36,071 bases of DNA from NCBI RefSeq assembly GCF_900106995.1, contig NZ_FNOK01000078.1, positions 1 through 36,071 of the forward strand, in the 5' to 3' direction. Below the pieces are notes generated by a model. That model ran no database searches and was not told the origin of the DNA. It was given only the letters and a program-made list of their open reading frames with translations. The stretch's first letter is position 1. The number at the start of each line of letters is the position of its first letter. Positions 20,345 to 29,270 of the stretch are shown here, piece after piece. Source of the DNA: Saccharopolyspora shandongensis (GTDB lineage: Bacteria; Actinomycetota; Actinomycetes; Mycobacteriales; Pseudonocardiaceae). The position numbers and the translations under genes were made by a program.

Positions 20345-20462
20345 GGTTGATCGAATGCGGCCGAAGCCGGGTGGTGGACGCAACCTCGGTTGGTGTGGTG
20401 CGTCTTTCCTGATGACAAAGCGGTGAGAAACCGTTGAAACAAATGAGGAAAAGGGGAGCACT

Positions 20463-21053
20463 ATGCTCAAGCGTCACCGTATGACGACGGCCATCACCGG
20501 TATTCTGGGTGGGGCGCTGCTGATCACCGGCTGTGGAGCCGCTGTCGCACTGCAGCCTTCGCAGGCGCCCGAGCGTGACGCGGCCAACGCCGGTTTGGCC
20601 TCCGGCGGGGGTGGTGGGGACATCGGCACGTCGAACTGCGCGGAAGCCGATTTCCTCGCCTCCGCAGCGCCGGTGGAGGGCGAGCCCGGCAGTTTCATCG
20701 TGACGTACGGGAACCGGTCGGACAAGACCTGCACGATCAACGGTGGCGTGCCCAATCTCAAGGGCGTGGACATGAGTGACTCGCCGATCGAGGAGCTGCC
20801 GGTCGAGGACGTGCGGCTTCCCGACGCGCCCGAGGAGTTCACCCTCGAGCCCGGCGAGAGCGCGTACTTCGGCATCGGCATGATCCTGGCCGACAGCAGT
20901 GATCCGAACGCTCATGTCCTCAGTGGGTTCCAGGCCTCGCTGCCGGACATGTCCGAGCTCCAGCCGGTCTACATCGACGGTGACGACGAGGTGCGGTTCG
21001 CCGTGGAGAACCTGCGGGTCAGCTCGCTGGTGTCCACCCCGGACGAGCTGTGA
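20463..21053 (+). CDS. Secreted lipoprotein, DUF4232-like
   Basis: A 196-residue protein. The N-terminus has a basic start (MLKRHR), a hydrophobic core and a lipobox LLITGC with Cys24 as the lipid-attachment residue. A Gly/Ala-rich linker follows, then a beta-rich domain with CAEADF and CTING cysteines that could pair. The pattern (NRSDKTCTINGGVPNLKG; LEPGESAYFGI) resembles DUF4232 extracellular domains common in actinomycetes. It should be anchored outside the cytoplasmic membrane; function unknown. AGGAAAAGGGGAG precedes the ATG as ribosome-binding site. It stands alone. Confidence 0.8.
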   Translation: MLKRHRMTTAITGILGGALLITGCGAAVALQPSQAPERDAANAGLASGGGGGDIGTSNCAEADFLASAAPVEGEPGSFIVTYGNRSDKTCTINGGVPNLKGVDMSDSPIEELPVEDVRLPDAPEEFTLEPGESAYFGIGMILADSSDPNAHVLSGFQASLPDMSELQPVYIDGDDEVRFAVENLRVSSLVSTPDEL

Positions 21054-21105
21054 GTCATTAAAACCCAGGTGAATCCAGCAGATTCGGGGCTCTGGCCTCG
21101 ACCGC

Positions 21106-21128
21106 GGTGAGCGTCGTCTTGGCTCACC
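21106..21128. terminator. Hairpin between converging lipoprotein and P450 genes
   Basis: GGTGAGC (21106-21112), 9 nt, and GCTCACC (21122-21128) form a 7-bp stem that overlaps the P450 stop codon. It may serve the lipoprotein transcript. Confidence 0.35.
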
Positions 21129-22320
21129 AGGTGACTGGGAGTTCGGTCACGCCGTAGATGCTCGCCTTCTCGCGAAGCGGGGCGTCGTCGGCGGGGATGG
21201 CGAGGCGCAAGCCAGGGAACCGGGCGGCCAAGGCGGGGAACGCGACTCGCATCTCCATCCGGGCCAGTTGCTGACCGAGGCACTGGTGGGGGCCGTGGCC
21301 GAAGCCGACGTGGCCGGCGGGGCCGCGACGCAGGTCCAGGGTGTGCGGATCGGCGAATTTCGCCGGGTCGCGGTTGGCTGCCGCCATCGCCAGCACCACA
21401 GTGGACCCGGCCTTCACCAGGTGGCCGTCGAGTTCGACGTCCTCGAGCGCAACCCGCGCCAGGACGGACACGACGGTGAGGTAGCGCATCAGTTCTTCGA
21501 CCGCCGGATTGACCAGGTCCGGTTCTGCGTGCAGTGCTGCCCATTGATCGGGATGCCGCAGCAGCGCGAAGGTTCCCAGCGCGATCATGTTGGTCGTGGT
21601 GTCCAGCCCCGCGGCGAGGAGCAGCCCACCGATGCCGGTGAGCTCGTCGTCGGTCAGGTCGCCGCCGGCGAGGTCGCTGAGAATGTCGTCGGTCGGTTCG
21701 GTGCGCTTGTCCGCGACCAGTCCACGTACGTACGCCATCAGCGCCTCGTACGCTTTGAGCCCCTCGTACTGCCCTTCCGGCGTGGTGGTGTCCGCTCCGA
21801 AGATCGTGGCTGCGTCGTGCTGGAACCGCTCCCGGTCCTCGTAGGGCACGCCGAGCAGTTCGCAGATCACCGTGGCGGGGATCGGCTGGGCGAAGACCGT
21901 GACCAGATCGATCGGCCCGCCGTGCCGTTCCATGATGTCGAGGTGTTCGGCGGTGACCTGTTCGATCCGCTCGGTCAACTGCGTCATGCGGCGCACGGTG
22001 AACTTGCCGGTCAGCAGCTTTCGGTACCGGATGTGCTCCGGCGCGTCCATGCCGAGGAAGACACCGGGATCCGCGGGCGGCGCCACCCCCTCGTATTCCA
22101 GCGTCGGCGAATGCATGAGTTCGCTGCGCGCGCTGAAGCGCGGATCGGCGAGCACAGCGCGCACCGTGGCGTGGCCGGTGGCCAGCCATCCTTCGTGCCC
22201 GTCCGGGAAGATCAGGGGAGTCATCGGCGCCTCGGCGCCGATGCGGGTCAGCTCCGCTGGCGGGTCGAACGGACAGCCCGGGGTGCGTTCGATGGGCAGC
22301 TCGACGGCCGGCTTGGTCAT
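21124..22320 (-). CDS. Cytochrome P450, bacterial class I type
   Basis: A 398-residue soluble P450. The I-helix oxygen-activation motif is AGLDTT (237-242), the K-helix ExxR is EELMR (275-279), and the heme loop FGHGPHQCLG places the axial Cys at 347. MDAPEHIRYRKLL is the usual C-helix region. The sequence looks CYP105/107-like, but I do not assign a family number. ATG 22318-22320 has GAGG 9 bp upstream; the frame extends to 22404 without support. No ferredoxin is adjacent, so it must borrow redox partners, possibly those encoded at 29.5-31.1 kb. It is divergent from a MarR-type regulator that probably controls it. Substrate unknown. Confidence 0.88.
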   Translation of the reverse strand: MTKPAVELPIERTPGCPFDPPAELTRIGAEAPMTPLIFPDGHEGWLATGHATVRAVLADPRFSARSELMHSPTLEYEGVAPPADPGVFLGMDAPEHIRYRKLLTGKFTVRRMTQLTERIEQVTAEHLDIMERHGGPIDLVTVFAQPIPATVICELLGVPYEDRERFQHDAATIFGADTTTPEGQYEGLKAYEALMAYVRGLVADKRTEPTDDILSDLAGGDLTDDELTGIGGLLLAAGLDTTTNMIALGTFALLRHPDQWAALHAEPDLVNPAVEELMRYLTVVSVLARVALEDVELDGHLVKAGSTVVLAMAAANRDPAKFADPHTLDLRRGPAGHVGFGHGPHQCLGQQLARMEMRVAFPALAARFPGLRLAIPADDAPLREKASIYGVTELPVTW

Positions 22321-22379
22321 GTTGTTACCTCGCTTGGTTGTGGGAGATCGCCGGATGATGGTGCCCGGGTACCGGATTC

Positions 22380-22516
22380 CAACGTTAGGAACGAGCCGAA
22401 ACACCGGTCAATGGCGATCCCTCCGGATCAACGTTGTTCGCGCAGCTCACTGCCGTGATCGTCGATTGCAATGACGATGCCGCTTAATGCACGCCGAACG
22501 GCGGTGCGTTGCAACG
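22380..22516. promoter_or_regulatory. Palindromic sites between the P450 and MarR-type genes
   Basis: ATTGCAAT (22465-22472) and CGTTGCAACG (22507-22516) share a TTGCAA core, 43 bp apart; TTGCAA-centred palindromes are common MarR-family targets. CAACGTT also occurs twice (22380-22386, 22429-22435). The divergent intergenic region is 253 bp, and these sites fill its central part. Confidence 0.4.
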
Positions 22517-22573
22517 GTCGACGACCGGCACGGATACTGGCATCGAGACGGCCGGATCGGAGGACGCAGTCGG

Positions 22574-23317
22574 ATGCCAGGACGCAGACTGACCGGAGCC
22601 GACCGGCGGCAGATCTCCGGGGGATTGGCGCAGGGCCTGGATTACGCCGAGATCGCTCGCCGACTCGGTCGTCCGACCTCGACGGTGATGCGCGAGGTCG
22701 CGCGCAACGGTGGACCGGGCCGCTACAGCGCGGAACTGGCACAGCTCGCGACGATCCACCGCGCCAGGCGCAGGCCGCGTCCGGCTGCGGCGCAGCGGAT
22801 CAGCGAGGACAGCGGCCCCGATCCACACATGACGGCCGCGTTCATGGCCGAGTTCACCGCGGCGCTCATCGAGACCGGACTCCCGCGCACCGCCGCCGGC
22901 GTGCTCGCCTGTCTGTTCGCCTCCGAAACCGGCAGTTGCACGGCCGCTGAGCTGGCACAGCGCTTGCAGGTCAGCGCGGCGACCATCTCGCACGCGGTCG
23001 GTCTGCTGGAGAAGCAGGCGCTGATCCGCCGTGGTCGTGACGACCGGGGCAGGCGCCACCGGTACTTCATCGACGACGATGCGGGCGTTCGGTCCGCGGT
23101 GGTCGGCGTCCGCGCCAACCAGCGGCTCGCCGCGACCGCACTGCGCGGGGCCGACATGTTCGGGGCCGACACCGATGCCGGAGCTCGGCTCGCGATGACG
23201 GGCCGACTCCTGGAGCAGATCGGCAACGACATCATCCGGTCTGCGCAACGGCACTGGCGTGCTGCGACCGGTAAGGAGCTTGGTGATGCGCGGGCGTACC
23301 AGGCGTCGGCGGAGTAG
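22574..23317 (+). CDS. MarR-type regulator with an extra N-terminal IS30-like HTH
   Basis: A 247-residue regulator. Residues about 2-48 (RRLTGADRRQISGGL, then YAEIARRLGRPTSTVMREV) match the HTH found at the N-terminus of IS30 transposases. Residues about 75-160 form a MarR/GbsR-like winged helix (TAAELAQRLQVSAATISHAV; LIRRGRDDRGRRHRYF as wing). A helical C-terminus probably dimerises. There is no DDE catalytic domain and the frame is intact, so it is a regulator, not a transposase remnant. ATG 22574 has GGAGG about 11 bp upstream. It is divergent from the P450 gene and is the likely controller of it; ligand unknown. Its end lies 17 bp from the converging zwf stop. Confidence 0.8.
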   Translation: MPGRRLTGADRRQISGGLAQGLDYAEIARRLGRPTSTVMREVARNGGPGRYSAELAQLATIHRARRRPRPAAAQRISEDSGPDPHMTAAFMAEFTAALIETGLPRTAAGVLACLFASETGSCTAAELAQRLQVSAATISHAVGLLEKQALIRRGRDDRGRRHRYFIDDDAGVRSAVVGVRANQRLAATALRGADMFGADTDAGARLAMTGRLLEQIGNDIIRSAQRHWRAATGKELGDARAYQASAE

Positions 23318-23334
23318 TACCCGAACGCGCGCGA

Positions 23335-24771
23335 TCACTCTACGTCGGCGTCTTCCAGATACCAGCGGTGTGGCGCGATCAGGTCGCTGACGGCCGGTTC
23401 GGGTCCCCAGGAGCCGGGGGCGTACGGCCGTAGCGGTGGTGGGTTGTCGAGCAACGGGGTCGATGCCTCCCAGATGCGTTCGATGCCATTGGACCGGGTG
23501 AACAGCGACTGGTCGTCCAGCATGGCGTCCAGGATCAAGCGCTCGTAGCCCTCGAGCCCGTGCTCCTGGCAGAAGGAGTCCGCGTAGCGGAAGGTCATCG
23601 CTTCTGGTGCGAGCCGCATGGTGGGGCCGGGCTCCTTCGCGAGGAAGCAGGCGGCGATCCACCCCGGGTCTCCGAAATCGATCACGATCCTGTTGCCGAG
23701 GTTCTTCTCCTGCCAGGGGAGATCGGTGGGGAACATCCTCAGCGGCGGCTCGCGCAGGCCGAGGGTGATCACCTCGCGGTGCTGTGCGAGTTTCTTGCCG
23801 GAGCGCAGGTAGAACGGCACACCGGCCCAGCGCCAGTTGTCCACCTCCAGCCGCAGCGCGGTGAACGTCTCGGTCTGCGAATCGGGGGCGACGCCCGGTT
23901 CGCCGCGGTAGCCGTCGTACTGGCCGCGTACGACGTGCCCGGGTTCGATGGGGCGCAGCGCTTCGAAGACCTTGTCCTTCTCGTCGCGCAACTGCTGCGC
24001 AGCGAGCGAGACGGGTGGCTCCATCGCCACGATGCCCAGCACCTGGATCAGATGCGTGACGATCATGTCCCGGAAAGCGCCGGTGCCTTCGTAGAAGTGG
24101 GCGCGGCCCTCGAGGCCGAGCGTTTCGGGCACGTCGATCTGTACGTGGCTGATGTGCTCCCGGTTCCAGATGGGTTCGAACATTCCGTTGGCGAACCGGA
24201 GGGCGAGGACGTTGTCCACCGATTCCTTGCCGAGGAAGTGATCGATGCGGAAGACCCTGGATTCGTCGAAGACGGCGTGGATCGTCTCGTCGAGCGCTCG
24301 CGCGGAAGCGAGATCCGTGCCGAAGGGCTTCTCCACGATCACCTTCGAGTTCGCCGCCAGGTCCGTGTCGCCGAGCATTCCGACGACGGATCCGAACGCC
24401 GTGGGCGGAACGGCCAGGTGGAAGATCTTGCGTGGCTGCCCGCCGAGGGCGTTCTCGGCGGCCCGTACGGCCGGGAGAAGCGGGCCCGCATCCGGTGGGT
24501 CCGATACGGCGAACGACAGCGAGTCCGCGAAGGACTCCCACACCGGCCCGGATGGCTCGCAGCGTCCGAAGGTGGCGACCGCATCGCGTGCGTGTTCGCG
24601 GAACGCGTCGTCGCTCAGCGCGGAGTGAGCCCGCCCCGAGCCCACGATGCGGTAGCCGTCGGGGAGGAGGCCTGCCCAGGCGAGGTGGAACAGCCCGGGA
24701 AGCAGTTTGCGCTTGGCGAGGTCGCCGGTGGCGCCGAAGAGCACGATCACGTGGTTGTCCGGGCGTGTCAC
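23335..24771 (-). CDS. zwf: Glucose-6-phosphate 1-dehydrogenase
   Basis: A 478-residue enzyme of normal length. The N-terminal Rossmann motif is GATGDLAKRKLLP (13-25). EKPFGTDLASA and the active-site block RIDHFLGKE follow. It oxidises glucose-6-phosphate to 6-phosphogluconolactone, making reduced nicotinamide cofactor in the cytoplasm. The GTG start at 24771 is 2 bp after the gnd stop, and GAGGAG lies inside the end of gnd, so translation is coupled. No opcA or pgl follows; opcA is usual beside primary actinobacterial zwf genes. This looks like a second pentose phosphate cluster (tkt-tal-gnd-zwf order), similar in content to the second Streptomyces one. Confidence 0.93.
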   Translation of the reverse strand: MTRPDNHVIVLFGATGDLAKRKLLPGLFHLAWAGLLPDGYRIVGSGRAHSALSDDAFREHARDAVATFGRCEPSGPVWESFADSLSFAVSDPPDAGPLLPAVRAAENALGGQPRKIFHLAVPPTAFGSVVGMLGDTDLAANSKVIVEKPFGTDLASARALDETIHAVFDESRVFRIDHFLGKESVDNVLALRFANGMFEPIWNREHISHVQIDVPETLGLEGRAHFYEGTGAFRDMIVTHLIQVLGIVAMEPPVSLAAQQLRDEKDKVFEALRPIEPGHVVRGQYDGYRGEPGVAPDSQTETFTALRLEVDNWRWAGVPFYLRSGKKLAQHREVITLGLREPPLRMFPTDLPWQEKNLGNRIVIDFGDPGWIAACFLAKEPGPTMRLAPEAMTFRYADSFCQEHGLEGYERLILDAMLDDQSLFTRSNGIERIWEASTPLLDNPPPLRPYAPGSWGPEPAVSDLIAPHRWYLEDADVE

Positions 24772-24773
24772 GA

Positions 24774-25802
24774 TCAGCTCCTCTTCTCGGCGTGTCCGCC
24801 GAACTCGCTGCGCATGGCGGACAGGAGCTTGTCGGCGAACTCGCTCAGGCCCCGGGACTGGAACCGCTCGGTGAGCGCCGTGGTGATCACGGCGGCAGGC
24901 ACGCCTTCATCGATCGCCGCCAGCACGGTCCACCGCCCTTCGCCGGAGTCCGAGACGCGCCCGGTGAATTCCGCCAGCTTCGGCGACCGGGCGAGCGCGT
25001 CCGCGGTCAGGTCGACGAGCCAGGAGCCCACGACGGAGCCGCGGCGCCACACTTCGGCGACCTGACCGACATCGATCTCGTACCGGTAGAACTCCGGCTC
25101 GCGAAGCGGGGCGGTCTCGGCGTCGGCGGTGTGCTCGCGGCACCCGGCGTCCGCGTGTTCGATGATGCTGAGGCCCTCGGCGATCGCGCCCATCATCCCG
25201 TACTCGATTCCATTGTGGACCATCTTCACAAAGTGCCCGGCCCCGCTCGGGCCGCAGTGCAGGTAGCCGTCCGGCGCTGTCCCGTCGGCCTGCCTGCTCG
25301 GCGTCGGTTCGGCGGCGCCTGCGCCGGGCGCGATGGTCCGGAAGAGGGGGTCGAGCCGGGCGACGGGCTCGGTATCGCCGCCGATCATGAGGCAGTAGCC
25401 GCGTTCCAGGCCCCAAACACCGCCCGACGTACCGCAATCCAGGTAGTGAATGCGGCGAGGAGCGAGTTGCGCGGCACGGGTGATGTCGTCGCGGTAGTAG
25501 GAGTTGCCGCCGTCGATGACGGTGTCGTCCGGGTCGAGGAGCTCGATGAGCTGGTCGAGGGTGGGCTGCACGACGGCGGCCGGCAGCATGAGCCAAGCGG
25601 CCCGTGGCCGCTCCAGCTTCGCCACCAGGTCGCCGAGCGATCCGGCGGCGACGGCGCCCTCGTCCGCCAACTCTCGCACTGCGCTTTCGTTGAGGTCGTA
25701 AACCACGCAGCGGTGGCCGTCGCGCAGGAGCCGGCGCACGAGGTTCGCGCCCATCCGGCCGAGCCCGATCATGCCGAGCTGCATGGGGGTGTCGGTTGCC
25801 AT
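24774..25802 (-). CDS. gnd: 6-phosphogluconate dehydrogenase, decarboxylating, short form
   Basis: A 342-residue protein, shorter than the roughly 470-residue enteric form. The dinucleotide motif is GLGRMG and the end of beta-strand 2 is VVYDLN. The Asp there, in place of the Asn-Arg of NADP enzymes, suggests NAD preference. The catalytic block GPSGAGHFVKMVHNGIEYGMM carries the Lys and Asn of the family. It converts 6-phosphogluconate to ribulose-5-phosphate and CO2. AGGAGGAG lies upstream of the ATG. It sits 125 bp after tal and 2 bp before zwf. Confidence 0.92.
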   Translation of the reverse strand: MATDTPMQLGMIGLGRMGANLVRRLLRDGHRCVVYDLNESAVRELADEGAVAAGSLGDLVAKLERPRAAWLMLPAAVVQPTLDQLIELLDPDDTVIDGGNSYYRDDITRAAQLAPRRIHYLDCGTSGGVWGLERGYCLMIGGDTEPVARLDPLFRTIAPGAGAAEPTPSRQADGTAPDGYLHCGPSGAGHFVKMVHNGIEYGMMGAIAEGLSIIEHADAGCREHTADAETAPLREPEFYRYEIDVGQVAEVWRRGSVVGSWLVDLTADALARSPKLAEFTGRVSDSGEGRWTVLAAIDEGVPAAVITTALTERFQSRGLSEFADKLLSAMRSEFGGHAEKRS

Positions 25803-25927
25803 GGCTGCTCTCCTCCTAGCTTTTCAGGGCGCGGTGACGACGGATGAGGGCGCCGGTCGACGACCTGTCCGATCTCGGCGTGATGTTGTGATGGACATCT
25901 TTCGGCCCTCGGAGCGGTCGGTTCGGG

Positions 25928-27013
25928 TCAGGAGGAGGGATGGGCGAGTGCCTCCCGTTGCGCGGAGATGCAGGCCAGGAGGTCGTTCCAGGAGGCGACG
26001 AAAGAAGCCGCGCCGTCGCTCTGGAGCTTGGCCGCGAGCGCTGCGACATCCACGCCTGCGTCGGCGAACCGCGCTAGCGTCGCGTCACAGCCATTGCCGT
26101 CGACGGGCATCGGCTCGCCCACTTCGCCGTGATCGTAGAAGGCCTTGAGCGTCTCGTCGGGCATCGTGTTGACCGTGAACGGTGCGGCGAGTCCGTGGAC
26201 GTACAGCGTGTCCGGCGCGTCGGGATCCTTGGTGCGGGTACTCGCCCACAGCAGTCGCTGCATGCGTGCGCCGGCGTTCGCCAGGCGTTGCACCCGGTCC
26301 GAGTCCATCAGGGCGCGGTACGTCCGGTACGTGTCCTGTCCGACCGCGAGGCCGAGCCGGTCCCGCAGCTCTTCCGGTACTTCGCCGCTGACAGCCGCAT
26401 CCCAGCGGGACATGAAGACGGAGGCCACCGAGCCCACGGCGGGATCGAGCCCCCACTCCGCCCGTTGCTCGACGCCGGTCAGGTACGCGTCGGCGGCAGC
26501 CCGGTAGTGATCGGCCGAGAACAGCAGGGTGACGTTCACCGGTATGCCCGCGGCGATGCACTCGGTGATGGCCGGAAGACCTTGAGCGGTACCGGGAATC
26601 TTGATGAACAGGTTGCTCCGGCCGGCTCGCGCGTGCAGTGCCTTCACCGCTTCGATGGTCCGTGCCGTGTCGTACGCCAGGAGGGGCGAGACCTCCAGGG
26701 ACACCCAGCCGTCCACACCGTCCGTTCTCTCGTGAATGGACAGGAAGAGATCCGCGGCTCGCCGGAGGTCCTCGATGGCCAGCTCGAAGAAGAGCTCTTC
26801 GTCCGGCTGTCCCGACTCCGATTTGGCGCGGATGGCCGCGTTGTACGAGCCGGAGGAGATGTCCTTGTCGAAGATCGAGGGGTTCGACGTCAGACCGGTG
26901 ACCGCGTAATTGTCGATGTAGTGCTGGAGCCGGCCGGAGTCGAGCATGTCGCGGGTGATGTTGTCGAGCCACAGGCTCTGCCCGAGCTCGTGCAGGGTCT
27001 GAGTCGCTTTCAC
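25928..27013 (-). CDS. tal: Transaldolase
   Basis: A 361-residue transaldolase of the longer actinobacterial type. TSNPSIFDKDI is the substrate-phosphate region, and LFIKIPGTAQG carries the Schiff-base Lys. It exchanges three-carbon units between sedoheptulose-7-phosphate and glyceraldehyde-3-phosphate. The start is GTG at 27013 with GAGGAGG 8 bp upstream; only 12 bp separate it from the tkt stop. It is the second gene of the tkt-tal-gnd-zwf operon. Confidence 0.94.
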   Translation of the reverse strand: MKATQTLHELGQSLWLDNITRDMLDSGRLQHYIDNYAVTGLTSNPSIFDKDISSGSYNAAIRAKSESGQPDEELFFELAIEDLRRAADLFLSIHERTDGVDGWVSLEVSPLLAYDTARTIEAVKALHARAGRSNLFIKIPGTAQGLPAITECIAAGIPVNVTLLFSADHYRAAADAYLTGVEQRAEWGLDPAVGSVASVFMSRWDAAVSGEVPEELRDRLGLAVGQDTYRTYRALMDSDRVQRLANAGARMQRLLWASTRTKDPDAPDTLYVHGLAAPFTVNTMPDETLKAFYDHGEVGEPMPVDGNGCDATLARFADAGVDVAALAAKLQSDGAASFVASWNDLLACISAQREALAHPSS

Positions 27014-27025
27014 GTCATCGCCTCC

Positions 27026-29074
27026 TCAATCCGGAGCCACCAGTTCGCGTGCCACCTGCGAAATGCGCTCTGGGGTGAATCCGAACTTCGTGAGCAGCTG
27101 TTTGAGGGGTGCGGAGGCGCCGAAGGTGTGCATGCCGACGATGGCCCCGCCGGCACCGACGTACCGGTCCCAGCCGAGCGTCGAGGCCCCTTCCACCGCG
27201 ACCCTCGCCGTCACCGTCGGCGGCAGCACCTGAGCGCGGTACTCCCGCTGCTGGCGGTCGAACAACTCCCAGCACGGCATGCTCACCACCCGGCACGCGA
27301 TGCCCTCGTTGGTGAGTTCCTCATGCGCGGCCAGGGCGAGCGGCACTTCGGAGCCGGTGGCGAGCAGGATCACGTCGGGCTCGCCCGAGGGCGCGTCCGC
27401 CAGCACGTAGGCACCGCGCGCGACACCGCTGGCCGCCCCGAGCCGACTCCGATCGAAGGTGGGAAGGGCCTGCCGGGAGAGGATCAGCGCTGCGGGCTCC
27501 CGGCGGAGTGCGGCGACCACTCGCCAGGTTTCGACGACCTCGTTCGCGTCGGCGGGGCGGAAGACGAGCAGCCCGGGTGTTGCGCGCAGCCCGGCGAGCT
27601 GCTCGACGGGCTGGTGGGTGGGTCCGTCCTCGCCGACGCCGATGGAGTCGTGGGTGAAGATGTGGACGGTGGGGATCTCCATCAACGCGGAGAGGCGGAT
27701 GGCCGCCTTGGCGTAGTCGGAGAAGATCAGGAATCCGGACCAGTACGGGCGGAGCTTCGCCAGCGCCATTCCATTGGCGACGGCGGCAGCCCCGTGCTCC
27801 CGGACGCCGAGATGCAGGTTGCGGCCGAACCGGTCGTCGGGCTGGAAATCGCCCGCTCCGCCGAACGCGAGCCGGGTCTTGGTCGACGGCGCCAAGTCGG
27901 CGGACCCGCCGAGGACCCAGGGGATCGCCTCGGCCACGGCGTTCAGCACCTGGCCGGACGAATCGCGAGTCGCCAAGCCCTTCGGGTCGGCCGGGAAGGT
28001 GGGCAGCGCGGCGTCCCAGCCGTCCGGGAGCTCGCGACGCTGGATCCGTTCCAGCTCCTCGGCGAGGTCGGGATGGGCGCTGTGGTAGGCGTCGAACGTC
28101 TTTTCCCAGGCAGTGCGCAACTTGGCGCCCCGCGCACCGATGCCTTGTGCGAACCAGTCGGGCACCTCACCGGGAATGTGGAAGTCCGCGTCCGGCGGAA
28201 TTCCGAGGGCCTGTTTGGTGGCTCTGACCCCCTCCGGCCCGAACGGTGCTCCGTGCGCTTTCGGTGAGTCCTCGACCGGCGAGCCGTAGCCGATGTGACT
28301 GTGCACCAGGACCAGGGTCGGACGCTCGGCCTCGGCCCGGAAGGTGTGGAAGGCGCGGCCGATCTGACCGAGGTCGTTGGCATCGGCAACGGTGGTCACG
28401 TTCCAGCCGTAGGCCAGGAAGCGGGCGGCGACGTCCTCGGTGAAGGTGATGTCGGTGTGGCCCTCGATGGTGACCCTGTTGGAGTCGTAGATCCAGCACA
28501 GGTTGGACAACTGCAAGTGCCCGGCCAGCGAAGCCGCCTCGGAGGAGATGCCCTCCATCATGCAGCCGTCGCCGGCGAGCGCGTACACGTCGAAGTCGAA
28601 GAGCGTGAAGTCCTCGCGGTTGTACCTCGCCGCCAGCCACTGGCCGGCGATCGCCATGCCCACCGAGGTGGCGACCCCCTGGCCGAGCGGGCCGGTGGTG
28701 GCCTCGACGCCGCTCGTCCACCGGTACTCGGGGTGACCGGGGCAGCGCGAATCGAGCTGCCGGAAGGACTTCAGGTCGTCGAGCGCTACCGACGGGCGGC
28801 CCAGCACCTCGTAGTCGGGATCGACAGCGCGAACGCCGGTCAGGTGCAGGAGCGACCAGAGCAGGGCAGAGGCGTGGCCCTCGGAGAGCACGAAGCGATC
28901 GCGGTTCGGCCAGATGGGATCGGCGGGATCGAAGCGCAAAAACCGCTGCCACAGCAGGTATGCGACGGGCGCCATGCCCATGGGAGTCCCGGGGTGCCCG
29001 GAATTCGCCTTCTGGATGGCGTCCATGCACAGTCCGCGAATCGTGTTCACCGACAGCGTGTCCAGGTCGGTCAT
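27026..29074 (-). CDS. tkt: Transketolase
   Basis: A 682-residue enzyme of usual length. KANSGHPGTPMGMAP is the N-terminal active-site region, GDGCMMEGISSEAASLAG begins the thiamine diphosphate-binding motif, and HDSIGVGEDGPTHQP is the conserved pyrimidine-domain segment. It moves two-carbon units between sugar phosphates and needs ThDP and Mg2+. I start at ATG 29074 (MTDLDTLSVNTIRG); a frame extension to 29107 (MDRHREHGGVA) has no support, and GGGGGCG precedes 29074. It heads the operon, with a strong promoter at 29270-29242. Confidence 0.94.
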   Translation of the reverse strand: MTDLDTLSVNTIRGLCMDAIQKANSGHPGTPMGMAPVAYLLWQRFLRFDPADPIWPNRDRFVLSEGHASALLWSLLHLTGVRAVDPDYEVLGRPSVALDDLKSFRQLDSRCPGHPEYRWTSGVEATTGPLGQGVATSVGMAIAGQWLAARYNREDFTLFDFDVYALAGDGCMMEGISSEAASLAGHLQLSNLCWIYDSNRVTIEGHTDITFTEDVAARFLAYGWNVTTVADANDLGQIGRAFHTFRAEAERPTLVLVHSHIGYGSPVEDSPKAHGAPFGPEGVRATKQALGIPPDADFHIPGEVPDWFAQGIGARGAKLRTAWEKTFDAYHSAHPDLAEELERIQRRELPDGWDAALPTFPADPKGLATRDSSGQVLNAVAEAIPWVLGGSADLAPSTKTRLAFGGAGDFQPDDRFGRNLHLGVREHGAAAVANGMALAKLRPYWSGFLIFSDYAKAAIRLSALMEIPTVHIFTHDSIGVGEDGPTHQPVEQLAGLRATPGLLVFRPADANEVVETWRVVAALRREPAALILSRQALPTFDRSRLGAASGVARGAYVLADAPSGEPDVILLATGSEVPLALAAHEELTNEGIACRVVSMPCWELFDRQQREYRAQVLPPTVTARVAVEGASTLGWDRYVGAGGAIVGMHTFGASAPLKQLLTKFGFTPERISQVARELVAPD

Positions 29075-29214
29075 CGCTACGCCCCCGTGCTCTCGATGGC
29101 GGTCCACGCCTGTGCCGCATCGACGGGCCTGGTCGAGCAGGGCGCCGCGGCCTCGCGATGAGGCGGGTCACCGGTCCGGAACGAACCGCCTCGGCAGGCC
29201 AACTGCGTGGATGT

Positions 29215-29270
29215 TCGGCCGAGGATTGGCCATCTCGGCCGAGCGTAGGTCTGCCCGTACCCCCGCTCAA
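29215..29270 (-). promoter_or_regulatory. tkt operon promoter with paired palindromic operator
   Basis: On the minus strand TTGAGC (29270-29265), a 17-bp spacer and TACGCT (29247-29242) form a strong promoter. The palindrome TCGGCCGA occurs at 29235-29242, at the expected start point, and again at 29215-29222, exactly 20 bp apart. TGGCCA (29227-29232) lies between. The position fits a repressor blocking initiation. Confidence 0.6.

Noticed and set aside
22574..22720. IS30 transposase remnant
   Set aside because: Only the HTH matches IS30; it continues in frame into a complete MarR-type domain, with no DDE region or inverted terminal repeats.
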